A stretch of 64,000 nucleotides of DNA, taken from positions 46,223 to 110,222 of the forward strand of contig SHND01000030.1 in the NCBI GenBank assembly GCA_004295045.1, given 5' to 3'. Below the pieces are notes generated by a model. That model worked only from the letters and a program-made list of their open reading frames with translations. It did not search any database and was not told the DNA's origin. This DNA is from Chloroflexota bacterium (GTDB lineage Bacteria > Chloroflexota > Anaerolineae > UBA4142 > SHND01). This document shows, in pieces, positions 18,424-29,500 of the stretch (position 1 is the stretch's first letter; each line of letters opens with the position of its first letter). The position numbers and the translations under genes were made by a program.

Positions 18424-19197
18424 TTGTACGTGAACGTTAAAAAAACCATAGCAATTTTCTTCTTGAGCGCGCTCGCCGTCCTGAGCGCGGCGTGCAGTGG
18501 CAGCGGAAATGCCACGCCGACGCGCGCCCGCGTGGCGCAAAACGAACCCACGCAAACACCGTGGATCATCTATATGCCCGTGACAGTTACGCCAGGACCA
18601 GCCACCGCGACTCTGGAACCAACCAGCACGCCGAACGCGCCGGAACCAACGGCTGTGCCGCCAACCAACCCGCCCGCGCCTGTCAACACGCGTCCGCCGC
18701 AACCAACGAATCCACCGCAGCCGACAACGCCGCCTGAATCTGCCACTCCTGAACCGCCGACCGCGACGCCAGCGCCGAGCTGCGGGGAAGCGTATCAAGT
18801 GACGAAATTGACCTTTCCCGAGAATGGCGCGAAACGACAAGCGAAAGCGGGATCGGGCGCAGGCAAGACAATCCAATTCATGTGGGAGCCGGTTGTCGCC
18901 TATGAGATTGATCCCAGAATTGGGTATCGGGTGAATGTCTCTACGCCGCGCAATTCACAGGCGCTTTATATTTCGCACAATGAATTTCTCAAAGAGCAAG
19001 TCGCCATTCTGAGTCAGCAAGCGACCTTTGGCTTGACGCAAGGCGATGACACGACGGCGACATGGAGCGTTGATGTGATTATGGCGAGCGGTGAGTTCAA
19101 TGATTCCGGAGATGATACACAACCACCACTTGGCACAATCGCAGTCTGTGGTCCTTCGTCTCCGCAGTTTACAATCGAGCTTGAAGTGCAGGAGTGA
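18424..19197 (+). CDS. Thr/Pro-rich lipoprotein 1 of the atp operon
   Basis: Unrecognised secreted lipoprotein of 257 aa. Signal peptide with lipobox LSAAC (Cys about residue 24), then a Thr/Pro-rich low-complexity linker (about residues 30-120) and a C-terminal beta-rich domain beginning SCGEAYQVTKLTFPENGA. It is the most divergent of four tandem paralogs: it keeps the W-containing strand (FMWEPVVAYEI), a GYRVNV in place of the CY motif, and the closing TWSVDVI with CGPSSPQFTIELEV. Start TTG 18424 or GTG 18430; neither has a ribosome site. It follows atpA in the same direction, so it is probably co-transcribed with ATP synthase. Function unknown; the mature part should sit outside the membrane. 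Confidence 0.75.
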   Translation: MYVNVKKTIAIFFLSALAVLSAACSGSGNATPTRARVAQNEPTQTPWIIYMPVTVTPGPATATLEPTSTPNAPEPTAVPPTNPPAPVNTRPPQPTNPPQPTTPPESATPEPPTATPAPSCGEAYQVTKLTFPENGAKRQAKAGSGAGKTIQFMWEPVVAYEIDPRIGYRVNVSTPRNSQALYISHNEFLKEQVAILSQQATFGLTQGDDTTATWSVDVIMASGEFNDSGDDTQPPLGTIAVCGPSSPQFTIELEVQE

Positions 19198-19263
19198 TTG
19201 CAGCGAGTCTTTCGCAAAGCAGGTTGTAAGCATTGCGTCGAAAGCTCGATGGGCTAATTTCAC

Positions 19264-20040
19264 ATGAAGCGAATTCATTGGTCAGGCATTATCGTCATGG
19301 GCATCGCTGGTATGACCGCGCTCTTGGGTTGTCAGCAGCGCCCCGCGGTGCCAACGGTTGCCCTCGCGCCAACGGAACCGGTCGTTGTAATTGTGGTGAC
19401 GGCGACAAGTTTGCCGACGCTCGCGCCGACCAAAACAGTTGCGCCGACAATCACGCCGATTCCAACTTTGACGCCTGTCGTTACACAGACCGTGACCGCA
19501 ACCATTCGCGCGACAACTGCCGCGCAAGCGACGCGTCCGCCGGCAACAACGACATCCGCAGAACCGACGCAAGCTGCCACCACAGAAAGCGCATCGCCTA
19601 CGGTTGTTCCGCCATCAAGTTTTCCCGCGCCGCTCGTATTTGCTCCTGAAGGAAAATCCTTTCGCGATGGCGATACTGTGAATTTTGAATTTGGGTCTGT
19701 GGGACCATTGGCAACGGATCAATGCTATCGCTTTGAGATGACACTCGGCAATCCGAGCGGACCGGGCGGGGTTGGTGATTATTGGGTTGGTCTTTGCGGC
19801 GATCAAAGCAGCGCGGGCGATCGGCTCAAATTCACTCTCAAGCCCGGACGTTTTCGCGATGAGCCGAATTACGGGACATTGCTCGTGTCTGCGGACGCGG
19901 TCATTCCGCCTACGCCAGAATATGTAATGAATTGGAATGTGAGTGTTGTCAAGATGGTGGACGCGAACGACCCAATTCATCCGAATGTTCAAGCATTGAG
20001 TCCAGCCAGCGCGTCGTTGCAAAATTCCTTTTTCCGTTGA
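19264..20040 (+). CDS. Thr/Pro-rich lipoprotein 2 of the atp operon
   Basis: Lipoprotein of 258 aa: signal helix GIIVMGIAGMTALLGC with the lipobox Cys near residue 20, a Thr-rich linker (about 25-115) and a C-terminal domain opening with FPAPLVFAPEGKSF. The domain has features shared with lipoproteins 3 and 4: a VG.L....CY strand (GSVGPLATDQCYRFEMTL), a second Cys about 37 residues later (LCGDQSS), and a closing MNWNVSVVKM plus ALSP. The paired Cys could form an extracytoplasmic disulfide. It lies 66 nt after lipoprotein 1. No known function. Confidence 0.8.
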   Translation: MKRIHWSGIIVMGIAGMTALLGCQQRPAVPTVALAPTEPVVVIVVTATSLPTLAPTKTVAPTITPIPTLTPVVTQTVTATIRATTAAQATRPPATTTSAEPTQAATTESASPTVVPPSSFPAPLVFAPEGKSFRDGDTVNFEFGSVGPLATDQCYRFEMTLGNPSGPGGVGDYWVGLCGDQSSAGDRLKFTLKPGRFRDEPNYGTLLVSADAVIPPTPEYVMNWNVSVVKMVDANDPIHPNVQALSPASASLQNSFFR

Positions 20041-20256
20041 TTATTCCGCCTCACCATAAATGCTTAACATTGGCGATAGAATTTCGTGGGAAACAAGTCT
20101 ATCTCGCAAGAAAATTTCCATCGAACTGTAAAGCGACTTTGGTGAGATGGAATAGGCGCAGCACATTCGGAGGGACATCATTTGGGCGAAAGCATTGAGA
20201 GTTGTGAATGCTTTGTCCTTTCACCAAACCGATAGAGGATAGAGAGGGAATGTGTT
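20041..20256. other. 216-bp gap with hairpins between lipoproteins 2 and 3
   Basis: No gene found. AAAGCATT at 20190-20197 faces AATGCTTT at 20208-20215, and a TTTGGTGA near 20140 faces TCACCAAA near 20221. There is no T run, so this is not an obvious terminator. Confidence 0.4.
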
Positions 20257-20931
20257 TTGATAAAGCGTTGGCTGATCTTGGCGGCAATTGTGGTTTGCAC
20301 TGCCTGTGCCGCAGAACCCACCGCAACGCCACCCGACATCATCGCACCCACAAATTCAATTTCAACTACCGTTCCGATTCCCACCTTGCTGCCAACCGTT
20401 GCGCTTACACTTGCAACGCGTGTGGTTGAAACTCAAACGCCAGCGCCGACATCGAAACCGAATGTTGCAAGCGCAACGCGTGCGAACGCAAATCGTTTTG
20501 CTGCACCAACGGCGATTGCGCCAAGCGCCGGGGCATTGTTCAAAAATGGAAATGATATTCCGTTCACTTTTGAGGCGGTGGGGCGCTTGGAACCAACACA
20601 ATGTTATTTGCTGCACGTCGAATTGGCGGTGCCGCAGCTGCCAAACGGAAATCGCGGCGATGATTTCTTGGATTTAGAAAACTGTGGTGATTCCGGACCC
20701 GCAGGTAAAAAGTTGGAATTTGTGTTGTATCGCGGAAAATTTACCAACTCGCCAAACTATGGCACCATTCTCGCGCAAACGTCGGCGTTGGCGCCCGAGG
20801 CGAAAAAACTGAACATGACTTGGACTGTGCGGGTCGTGCAAAACAATGGTCGCGCTGCGGATGGCGTGCATTACAACACCGTTGCTTTGAGTCCCGGCAG
20901 CCCGATCGTTGAATTTGAGTTTCAGCCATGA
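20257..20931 (+). CDS. Thr/Pro-rich lipoprotein 3 of the atp operon
   Basis: Lipoprotein of 224 aa, the shortest of the four. TTG start at 20257 with GAGAGGGA about 9 nt upstream; signal MIKRWLILAAIVVCTAC places the lipobox Cys at residue 17. Linker to about residue 85, then FAAPTAIAPSAGALF and the conserved domain: FEAVGRLEPTQCYLLHVEL, ENCGDSGPAGKKLEFVLYRG, NYGTILAQTSA, MTWTVRVVQNNG and VALSPGSP. NYGT(L/I)L is shared with lipoprotein 2. Its stop overlaps the ATG of lipoprotein 4 as ATGA, so these two are translationally coupled. Function unknown. Confidence 0.78.
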   Translation: MIKRWLILAAIVVCTACAAEPTATPPDIIAPTNSISTTVPIPTLLPTVALTLATRVVETQTPAPTSKPNVASATRANANRFAAPTAIAPSAGALFKNGNDIPFTFEAVGRLEPTQCYLLHVELAVPQLPNGNRGDDFLDLENCGDSGPAGKKLEFVLYRGKFTNSPNYGTILAQTSALAPEAKKLNMTWTVRVVQNNGRAADGVHYNTVALSPGSPIVEFEFQP

Positions 20932-21653
20932 AAGTTCTCACCCTGTTTTTTATCCTTGCCCTGTTGATAGTCGGTTGCGAAGCGACGCCGCCAACGGCTG
21001 TCCCGACCGTACCACCGACGGCAGTACCGACCGCAATTCCGCAGCCCACACAGGCGCCGACGAATACAGCATTGCCGCCAACACCAACGTTAGCGCCCAC
21101 CAACACGTTACCGCCGCCAACCAACACGCCGATTCCTGCATCGCCGACTGCGACCGCGACGAACACGCGCATTCCTGTGACGCGCGTGCCGACTGTGGCT
21201 GCAACTCCTACGGCGACCGAAATCGCACTCAAATTTCCCGCGCCGCAATTGATTGAACCGACCGCCGGTGATACGCGTACCACATCAAATGATCTCGTGC
21301 TGCGATGGCAACCCGTCGGAGCACTCGGCACAAATGAATGCTATCTGGTCACGGTTCGGGTGACGAATCAAGCGGATGGCGAGTACGGGGAACAATCGTT
21401 CATCGCACAAGATACGTGCAATGACGGGGGAGATGCGCCTCTATCTTTTACAATCAGCAAACGCGCTCCGGCGCCCGATTATGCCGGATTGGTTGCAATC
21501 GCCACAGCCAAGAGTCCAAGCACCAATTTTCGTGTCTCGTGGAATGTGACAGTTGTGGAAAACAATGGGGCAGATCCAAACCAGCCGGACCCGTCGCAGT
21601 TTGTGCCACTGAGTCCCACCAGCGAAACATTCAAGTTCGATTTGCTTGGATAG
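20928..21653 (+). CDS. Thr/Pro-rich lipoprotein 4 of the atp operon
   Basis: Lipoprotein of 241 aa. Signal MKVLTLFFILALLIVGC with the Cys at residue 17, then a linker of TPP/TNT repeats to about residue 100, then FPAPQLIEPTAGDTR and the shared domain: WQPVGALGTNECYLVTVRV, DTCNDGGDAPLSFTI, VSWNVTVVENNG and PLSPTSE. The opening FPAPxLxxP is also in lipoprotein 2. Translationally coupled to lipoprotein 3 (ATGA); atpG starts 60 nt after it. The four copies look like tandem duplications that diverged strongly. Confidence 0.8.
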   Translation: MKVLTLFFILALLIVGCEATPPTAVPTVPPTAVPTAIPQPTQAPTNTALPPTPTLAPTNTLPPPTNTPIPASPTATATNTRIPVTRVPTVAATPTATEIALKFPAPQLIEPTAGDTRTTSNDLVLRWQPVGALGTNECYLVTVRVTNQADGEYGEQSFIAQDTCNDGGDAPLSFTISKRAPAPDYAGLVAIATAKSPSTNFRVSWNVTVVENNGADPNQPDPSQFVPLSPTSETFKFDLLG

Positions 21654-21713
21654 GATTGCGTTTCAAGCGGTTAGAAATTTGCAAGACGCAAACCAAAAAA
21701 TACACATCACCAC

Positions 21714-22595
21714 ATGGCTACTCTTCGTCAAATTCGTCAACGCATTCGCAGTGTAAAAAATATTTCGCAGGTCACGCGCGCGATGGAAATGATCGCGGCG
21801 GCGGAAATGCGCCGCGCCCAGCAAGCGACGCTGGCGAGCCGCAACTATTCTGATAAAGCGCGCGAGGTATTAAAGTATGTGGCGACCGAGCCGGGCGGTG
21901 GCAAGAATCTGCATCCTCTGTTGGAAGCGCGTCAAGAGGTGAATGCGATTGCTGTCGTGCTGTACACGGCAGATCGCGGTCTCGCCGGAGCATACAATGT
22001 CAACGTCATTCGCAAGACGACGGATTTTATTAAACCGTTTGAAAAAGAGGGCAAGTCCGTCCGTTTGATCACCGTTGGCAAACGCGGACGCGATCTGATG
22101 CGGCGTTTCGGCAAGCACGTTGTGGCAGATTTCAGTGACATGGGCACGCGTCCCGAAATTCTTCAAGTCAGCGCGCTGGCTCGCGCGGCGCTCGACGAAT
22201 TTTTGAGCGGGCGCGCGGACCAAGTGCATTTGGCGTACACCGATTTTGTCAACGTGCTGAGACAAACGCCGACGATCAAACAGGTTCTGCCGATTGAGCA
22301 TGCGGACATCAAACACGAAGGTCCGACGGCAGTTTATTTGTACGAACCGAGCGCGGAGCAAATTCTTGCCCAAGTCCTGCCGCGTTTCGTCGAAATACAG
22401 ATTTATCAGTCTTTGCTCGAATCCATTGCGTCTGAACAAGCCGCCCGCATGGTCGCAATGCGGAACGCGACGGATAATGCAAAAGAACTGATCGAAAGTC
22501 TGACGCTCTTGCGAAACAAAGTGCGTCAAGCGTCCATCACCAAAGAAATTTTGGATATCGTCGGCGGCGCGGAAGCGTTACGCCAAGCGAAATGA
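21714..22595 (+). CDS. atpG: ATP synthase F1 subunit gamma
   Basis: Central shaft subunit of 293 aa that couples c-ring rotation to catalysis. N-terminal coiled-coil helix with the family start MATLRQIRQRIRSVKNISQV and TRAMEMIAAAEMRRAQ; the C-terminal helix has SEQAARMVAMRNATDNAKEL and ends NKVRQASITKEILDIVGGAEAL, the most conserved part. No Shine-Dalgarno is visible. It resumes the ATP synthase gene order after the lipoprotein block. Confidence 0.96.
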   Translation: MATLRQIRQRIRSVKNISQVTRAMEMIAAAEMRRAQQATLASRNYSDKAREVLKYVATEPGGGKNLHPLLEARQEVNAIAVVLYTADRGLAGAYNVNVIRKTTDFIKPFEKEGKSVRLITVGKRGRDLMRRFGKHVVADFSDMGTRPEILQVSALARAALDEFLSGRADQVHLAYTDFVNVLRQTPTIKQVLPIEHADIKHEGPTAVYLYEPSAEQILAQVLPRFVEIQIYQSLLESIASEQAARMVAMRNATDNAKELIESLTLLRNKVRQASITKEILDIVGGAEALRQAK

Positions 22596-24088
<1,493 letters not shown>

Positions 24089-24180
24089 ATGCACAACGCA
24101 GAATGCACAATGTACAATAAGAAATTCAATTCGGGTTGTGCATTGTGCATTGACTATTGTGCATTGACCATTGTGCATTC
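24089..24180. repeat. Heptamer inverted-repeat spacer before atpC
   Basis: The 3' half reads TGTGCAT TGTGCAT TGACTAT TGTGCAT TGACCAT TGTGCAT, strictly period 7; the 5' half has the complementary ATGCACAA and AATGCACAATG words. It shares its word with the spacers before atpA and nuoN. Confidence 0.75.
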
Positions 24181-24609
24181 ATGAGCATTCATCTTGATAT
24201 TGTCACCATCGAACGCGTTGTCGTCAGCGAGGAAGTAGACTATGTAAGCGCGCCGGGGATTGACGGCGTCCTCGGCATTTTACCAAAGCATGAACCGCTG
24301 CTTACTGCGCTTTCCATCGGTGAGCTGCATTATCGCAAAGGCGGTCAAGAAACCTCATTCGCGATTGGCGGCGGTTTCATGGAAGTGCGTCCCGACAAAG
24401 TGACCGTACTCGCCGACGTTGCCGAAAGCGCGGATGAAATTGATGAACAGCGCGCCGAAGCCGCGCGCAAACGCGCGCAGGAACTGATGTCGCAAAAAGT
24501 GGAAACCGGTTCGGAAGCTGTCCAAGCGGTGCTTCTCGAACAAACCATGCGCCGCGCGGAATTGCGTTTGAAGGTTGCGCGCCGACGGCGGAGTGGAACG
24601 CAGGAATAG
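24181..24609 (+). CDS. atpC: ATP synthase F1 subunit epsilon
   Basis: Regulatory subunit at the foot of the central stalk, 142 aa. The N-terminal beta-sandwich is clear (SIHLDIVTIERVVVSEEVDY, GIDGVLGILPKHEPLL, FAIGGGFMEVRPDKVTVLAD). The C-terminal helical hairpin (AEAARKRAQELM...) is present, so the inhibitory domain is retained. An upstream in-frame codon at 24157 lies in the spacer repeat and is rejected. No ribosome site at the ATG. Confidence 0.94.
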   Translation: MSIHLDIVTIERVVVSEEVDYVSAPGIDGVLGILPKHEPLLTALSIGELHYRKGGQETSFAIGGGFMEVRPDKVTVLADVAESADEIDEQRAEAARKRAQELMSQKVETGSEAVQAVLLEQTMRRAELRLKVARRRRSGTQE

Positions 24610-24689
24610 GGCGATAGTGCAATCGTTCAAAAGTGCAATAGTTTCTTGCACTAACTTACTATTGCACTAACCTACTATTGCACTAAACA
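24610..24689. repeat. Word-repeat inverted spacer before mreB
   Basis: AGTGCAAT words in the 5' half face ATTGCACT words in the 3' half; the latter recur at a 16-bp step (ATTGCACTAACTTACT, ATTGCACTAACCTACT). Same layout as the other spacers, but the period is not exactly 7. Confidence 0.6.
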
Positions 24690-25709
24690 GTGTCAGTATT
24701 CGTCAGACAAATCGGAATTGATCTCGGCACCATGAACGTGCTGGTGTATGTACGCGGGCGCGGAATTGTGCTGCAAGAACCATCGCTGGTCGCCATCTCG
24801 ATCAACGATAACAAAATCGTCGCGCTCGGCGAAGAAGCGAAAGCGATGTTGGGGCGCACACCCGAAAATATCGAAGTGATGCGTCCGATGCGCGATGGAG
24901 TCATTGCCGATTACATGGTGACGGAAGCAATGCTCCGCTACTTTATTCAAAAAGTGTGCGGACGCTTACAAATGTCGCTCGGACAAAAACCCGAAATCGC
25001 GATCTCAGTTCCCGTTGGAGTCACCACCGTCGAATCGCGCGCGGTCCATGACGCCGCCATCGCGGCGGGCGGACGCATCGCGCATCTCATTCCCGAACCG
25101 CTTGCGGCGGCGATGGGCGCGGGGCTTCCCGTTCACACTCCAACCGGCAACATGGTTGTGGATGTCGGCGGCGGCGCGAGTGAAGCGGCGGTGATCGCGG
25201 TGAACGGCATTGTCGTTTCGTCGTCCGTGCGCGTTGCGGGTTTGAAAATTGACGAAGCCATCACCAATTACATACGCAAGAAATATAATTTGATGATCGG
25301 CGAACAGACAGCCGAAGACATCAAGATTCAAATCGGTTCTGCACTGCCGCTGGAAGAAGATGTGCAGATGGAGGTGCGCGGACGCGATCAAGTAGCAGGC
25401 TTGCCGCGCACGATTCGCGTCGGCGCGAGCGAAATTACCGATGCGATTTCGGAACCGCTTGCCGCTATCGCTGGCGTTACGCGTTCCGTTTTGGAAAAAA
25501 CGCCGCCGGAACTCGCGGCGGATATTATTGATCGCGGAATGGTATTGACGGGCGGCGGGGCGCTGCTGCGAAATTTGGACCGCTTTCTCACGCGCGAAAC
25601 GGGCGTGCCGTGTTACCCCGCCGAAAATCCGATTGCGTGCGTCTCCATTGGCGCGGGACGCGCAGTGGAACAGTTGGAATTGGTGCGCAAGAGCATGGTG
25701 CAGGTGTGA
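24690..25709 (+). CDS. mreB: Rod shape-determining protein MreB
   Basis: Actin-fold protein of 339 aa that forms membrane-bound filaments guiding lateral wall synthesis. Phosphate 1 motif [21 protein letters not shown], phosphate 2 [20 protein letters not shown], adenosine motif [16 protein letters not shown], and [15 protein letters not shown] are all visible. GTG start with no Shine-Dalgarno, after a word-repeat spacer. Its position at the end of the atp operon, before a strong terminator, suggests shared transcription of energy and shape genes. Confidence 0.93.
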   Translation: MSVFVRQIGIDLGTMNVLVYVRGRGIVLQEPSLVAISINDNKIVALGEEAKAMLGRTPENIEVMRPMRDGVIADYMVTEAMLRYFIQKVCGRLQMSLGQKPEIAISVPVGVTTVESRAVHDAAIAAGGRIAHLIPEPLAAAMGAGLPVHTPTGNMVVDVGGGASEAAVIAVNGIVVSSSVRVAGLKIDEAITNYIRKKYNLMIGEQTAEDIKIQIGSALPLEEDVQMEVRGRDQVAGLPRTIRVGASEITDAISEPLAAIAGVTRSVLEKTPPELAADIIDRGMVLTGGGALLRNLDRFLTRETGVPCYPAENPIACVSIGAGRAVEQLELVRKSMVQV

Positions 25710-25745
25710 AAAGTTTCTGAATTCGGATTTCTGATTTGTGATTTA

Positions 25746-25771
25746 GCCGCAACAACAAGTTGCGGCTTTTT
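25746..25771 (+). terminator. Terminator of the atp-mreB operon
   Basis: GCCGCAAC (25746-25753) and GTTGCGGC (25759-25766) form a perfect 8-bp stem with a 5-nt loop, followed by TTTTT. A period-7 tract (GATTTCT GATTTGT GATTTAG) precedes it. Confidence 0.88.
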
Positions 25772-25799
25772 GTTTCCTATACAACCGCTAAAAGTGATG

Positions 25800-25835
25800 T
25801 ATAATTCGGCTACGTATATGTGTAGCCGGAGGTGA
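25800..25835 (+). promoter_or_regulatory. -10 box, operator palindrome and ribosome site of the toxin-antitoxin operon
   Basis: TATAAT at 25800-25805 is followed at once by CGGCTAC (25807-25813) and GTAGCCG (25822-25828), a perfect 7-bp inverted repeat with an 8-bp centre. This is a natural site for autorepression by the ribbon-helix-helix protein. The -35 is weak. GGAGGTGA (25828-25835) then precedes the ATG. Confidence 0.65.
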
Positions 25836-25838
25836 TGT

Positions 25839-26219
25839 ATGAGAAAACTTCGCGAACGTCCATTACAGATCTACTTGCGTGACGACCAGCATCGAGTTCT
25901 GAAACGGTTGGCATCCCAAGAAAAGGTCTCGATGGCAGAGCTCATACGGCGCGGAATTGACAAACTGCTCGAGGTAAAACCAGTTGAGCAGGACCCGTTG
26001 TGGAGCATTGTCGGCTTGGGCGCAGGGGGCAGAGGGGATGCTTCTGAAAAACACGATGAATATTTGGTAGAACTCTATAAAGAGGAGAGTGCGAGATGGC
26101 AAACGAACTCTTTGTTGACGCGAGCGCGTGGATTGCGCTCACGGAAACGGACGACAAACACCACCAAGAAGCGCAAAAAGCGTTCGCCCGCGCCATACAA
26201 ATCTACGACAAGCTCGTAA
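25839..26219 (+). CDS. Ribbon-helix-helix antitoxin-like protein
   Basis: A 126-aa protein whose first 50 residues are a CopG/MetJ-type ribbon-helix-helix DNA-binding fold: RPLQIYLRDDQHRVLKRLA, then VSMAELIRRGIDKLL. The middle KHDEYLVELYKEE resembles the end of VapB-type antitoxins, where such proteins normally stop at about 80 aa. Here the frame continues 124 nt into the toxin gene, giving a basic tail (RSRKRTTNTTKKRKKR) that looks like out-of-frame translation. The stop may have been lost, or the overlap may be real. Strong ribosome site GGAGGTGA. It probably neutralises the PIN toxin and represses its own promoter. Confidence 0.78.
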   Translation: MRKLRERPLQIYLRDDQHRVLKRLASQEKVSMAELIRRGIDKLLEVKPVEQDPLWSIVGLGAGGRGDASEKHDEYLVELYKEESARWQTNSLLTRARGLRSRKRTTNTTKKRKKRSPAPYKSTTSS

Positions 26220-26506
26220 CGACAAATTTCATCGTTGCTGAGACCCATGCCATCATACGACGTGACTTGGGGCATCCCTCGTCTATTCAATTTCTCGATG
26301 GTACCAAACACAGTTTGCGGATTATTTACATTTATTCAACTGAAGAATTGGAAGAAGAAGCAGTCGAAATTCTCCGCAAGTACAAAGACCATGCCTTCAG
26401 TTATGCCGACGCTGTCAGTTTCGCCCTCATGAAACAACGCGGCATCACCGATGTTTTCACTTACGATCAACATTTCCGCGCGATGGGATTTCGAATAATC
26501 GGGTGA
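26096..26506 (+). CDS. PIN domain toxin (VapC-like ribonuclease)
   Basis: A 136-aa PIN domain protein. Acidic metal-site residues are in their usual places: D8 in LFVDASAW, E49 in FIVAETHAI, D105 in FSYADAVSF and D119/D124 in ITDVFTYDQHF. VapC-type toxins cleave tRNA or rRNA using these magnesium ligands. GAGGAG lies 8 nt before the ATG. It overlaps the antitoxin frame by 124 nt, which is far more than the usual few bases. It is convergent with the large regulator gene on the minus strand. Confidence 0.85.
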   Translation: MANELFVDASAWIALTETDDKHHQEAQKAFARAIQIYDKLVTTNFIVAETHAIIRRDLGHPSSIQFLDGTKHSLRIIYIYSTEELEEEAVEILRKYKDHAFSYADAVSFALMKQRGITDVFTYDQHFRAMGFRIIG

Positions 26507-26551
26507 GACCCCGGCAAATTGCCGAAAGAATACGCCTCGGCGGCTTTACTC

Positions 26552-29500
26552 TTATTCCTTTGGACATTCTTGTGCGTGCAAATACCTTCGACATTCCTCT
26601 GGCGTCAATGAACGCGTCGCTCGCGTTTTGGCGAGGGCAATCAAATCATCCGCGCGAATCAATAACACGCGAATATCTTCATCAGTAGCGACGGCGAGAC
26701 GTGAGCCGTCGGGACTAAAGGCGATGCTGTGTGTAAAGATTGGATTGCCCGTGAGCGTCAAAACTTCCGCACCCGTTGCGGCGTCCCACAATTTTGCGCC
26801 ATTCTCGCCTAACTGCGCCGTGGCGAGGAGTTTTCCATCCGGGCTATAGACAATTTGATTTGCCGCATTGCGCGTGCCGCCAACCAAATAAATCACCTGA
26901 CCTGTTTTGGCATCCAATACTTGCGAACCGATGGGGTCAGAAGCAAAAGCGATGCGTGAACCATCGGGACTGAATGCCACCGTAAAGACTCCCTCATTGA
27001 GCTTGTTGAACACAAAGAATTGTTTGCCCGTCGCCAAATCCCAGTTTGTCACGGTCCCATCGCGAAAGCTCGCGGCGAGTTCTTTGCCATCCGGACTAAA
27101 GGCGACGCCAAAGACGGGATTGGTTTTTAATGTGCCAAGCGACGTCAATTCCTTGCCCGAGTTTGTGTCCCAGATGTGGATGATACCGCCTCCATCTCCG
27201 GCAGCAATTCGTTTTCCATCCGGGCTGTAGCTCAGCGAAATCGCCGCTCCGTTTTGCACGGCAAACGACATTGCTTCCTTTCCCGCAACCAAGTCCCACT
27301 CTTTGGCAGTGCCATCACTACTCGCGCTGGCGAGATGGAAGCCATCGGGACTGAACGCGACACGATGCACGGGACCCGTATGTCCATCAAAAGTGAAAAT
27401 CTCTTGTCCATTTGTTGCGTCCCAAACTTTCACGCGTCCATCGCGCAGTCCGGTTGCCAATTGTTTGCCATTGGGGCTGTAGACAAGATAACCGATTGAC
27501 CAATCCACGCTCGAAAGAGGACCGGTCGTCGGAATGGTGAGGAATTGATGACTTGGCGTTAAATCCCATATTCTGATAGTGCCATCCAGAGATGTTGTCG
27601 CTGCGAGCAATCCATCGGAAGCGAGAGTTCCATGATAAATGAACGCGGTATGCCCGGGCAGCGTCATCAATTCCTTTCCGGTGTTCATATCCCAAACTTT
27701 GCCGTTGTGGTCTGCGCTGACCGTCAGCAGACGAGAGCTATCGCGACTAAAGGACACTTCATAAATGTAACCATTCGTTCCGGTGAGCTTGAAAATTTCT
27801 TTGCCGGTTTTGGCATCCCACACCCGGGCGGTCTGGTCCTGGCTGCCGGTGGCAATGCGGGTACCATCCCCACTGTACGCAATCCCAATCACAGGTCCAT
27901 CATGCCCGACCAATTTGGTCACAAGCGCGCCTGTTTGTGCGTTCCAGACTTGTGCTGTGCCATCCGACATGGCAGTGGCAATCTGCGCGCCATCCGAACT
28001 ATACGCCACATCATAGCCGCCACTCGAGCCTGTCTCGAAAGTCTCAAGCAGCTCGCCGGACTCGATATCCCACACTGTGACTTTGCCGTTTTTTGTAATT
28101 ACATCCTCGGCTTGAGGCGTTGACGTCTCGCTGGTAAAGACGGCGACGCGCTTCCAATCGGGGTTGACCGCACTGACAATCCACTGCTTGGGCGAAATGG
28201 GAAGTGGAGTTTTCTTGGTCACGTTGCCGGTGCGCAGGTCAAAAATTTTTACTGCCAATGATTGTTCATCCGCGACATCTACGGTTGCTAATTGCGAACC
28301 GTCCTTGCTGAAAAAGAGGCGGTCAAAAAATTCTTTGGTGATTGGCAGCTGTAACAATTGCTGCCCGCTTTTCACGTCCCACACGCGGATTGTGCCATCG
28401 GCGCTGTTCGTGGCGAGGCGTGTTCCATCCGGACTGAATGCAGTGTGCTGTGGACTCGCTTCGTGTCCGGTGAGAGTGTGCTTGACGCGTGAGCTCTGCA
28501 CGGCGCGGTTCAGAGCGTCGTATGCTTCGGGCAAGATGCGATGGTCTTGCGCGTTCGTTGCGGCAACTGCTTGCAGCGCCAACAAGATACTGCGTTCCGG
28601 GTCCACCTCCAGATTTGCGACGGCTGCGGCTGCCAGCTCGCGCGCGGTTGCCGCGCGTTTTTCTTTTTCCGCATTCAAGCGCTCGGTCTCTGCGGCGCTG
28701 GCATGTGATTCTGCCTGTGCCGCGTTTTGTGCTGCCGCGCGCGCGTTTCGATTCGCAGTGTCGCCCAAAAATAATGCAATACCCGCCAGCACCAACGCCA
28801 ATCCCAGCGCACCCACGAGAAACAGCGCGCGCTGGCGCAATCGTTTGTTCGCGCGCGTCTGTTCTTCTGCCCGTTTCGTCTCGACGTTCGCGCGCTGTTC
28901 TTGTTCCTCTGCCAATTTCTGCGCTTGCGCCAATTCGCGCTGCTGCTGTTCATCTCGCGCTCTCTCCTCGCGTGTTTCTTGTTCTTTCGACGTCTCCAAA
29001 AATGCGCGCTCGCCCGCGTTTAGTGCGTTCGGATACGACGCGGCGAATTCTTGTGCCTGCGCCAAACGCGCGCCGCGATACAACACGCTTGCATCCCGTT
29101 CCATCAATTCCCATTCATGCGTCGCTTCAATGAGATGGCGATGCAGCATCAACCCTTCTCGGTCGTCGTTCAACCATTCGCGCAAGCGGGGCCATTCGCG
29201 GATCAATGCTTCGTGCGCGACTTCGGCACTGTGTTCGCTTGTCGTAATCAAACGCGCGTCCGCCAGCAGCGTCAACACTTGACGAACCTGCCCGCGTTCC
29301 TGATCTCCATTCCCTCGACCGGGCTCGGGATAAATCTCCAATTCTCCAAACTCCGCTCTGCGCCGCGTGTCCTCTGTTCCTTCGCCCAATTCGGTCAAGC
29401 GCAAGAAAATGTTACGCGCAATGGTTTGCTGCTCGGGCGAAAGTTGCTGATAGGTCGTTTCCGCCGTATGCGCGATCGCGCCGCGCACACCGCCCGCGTC

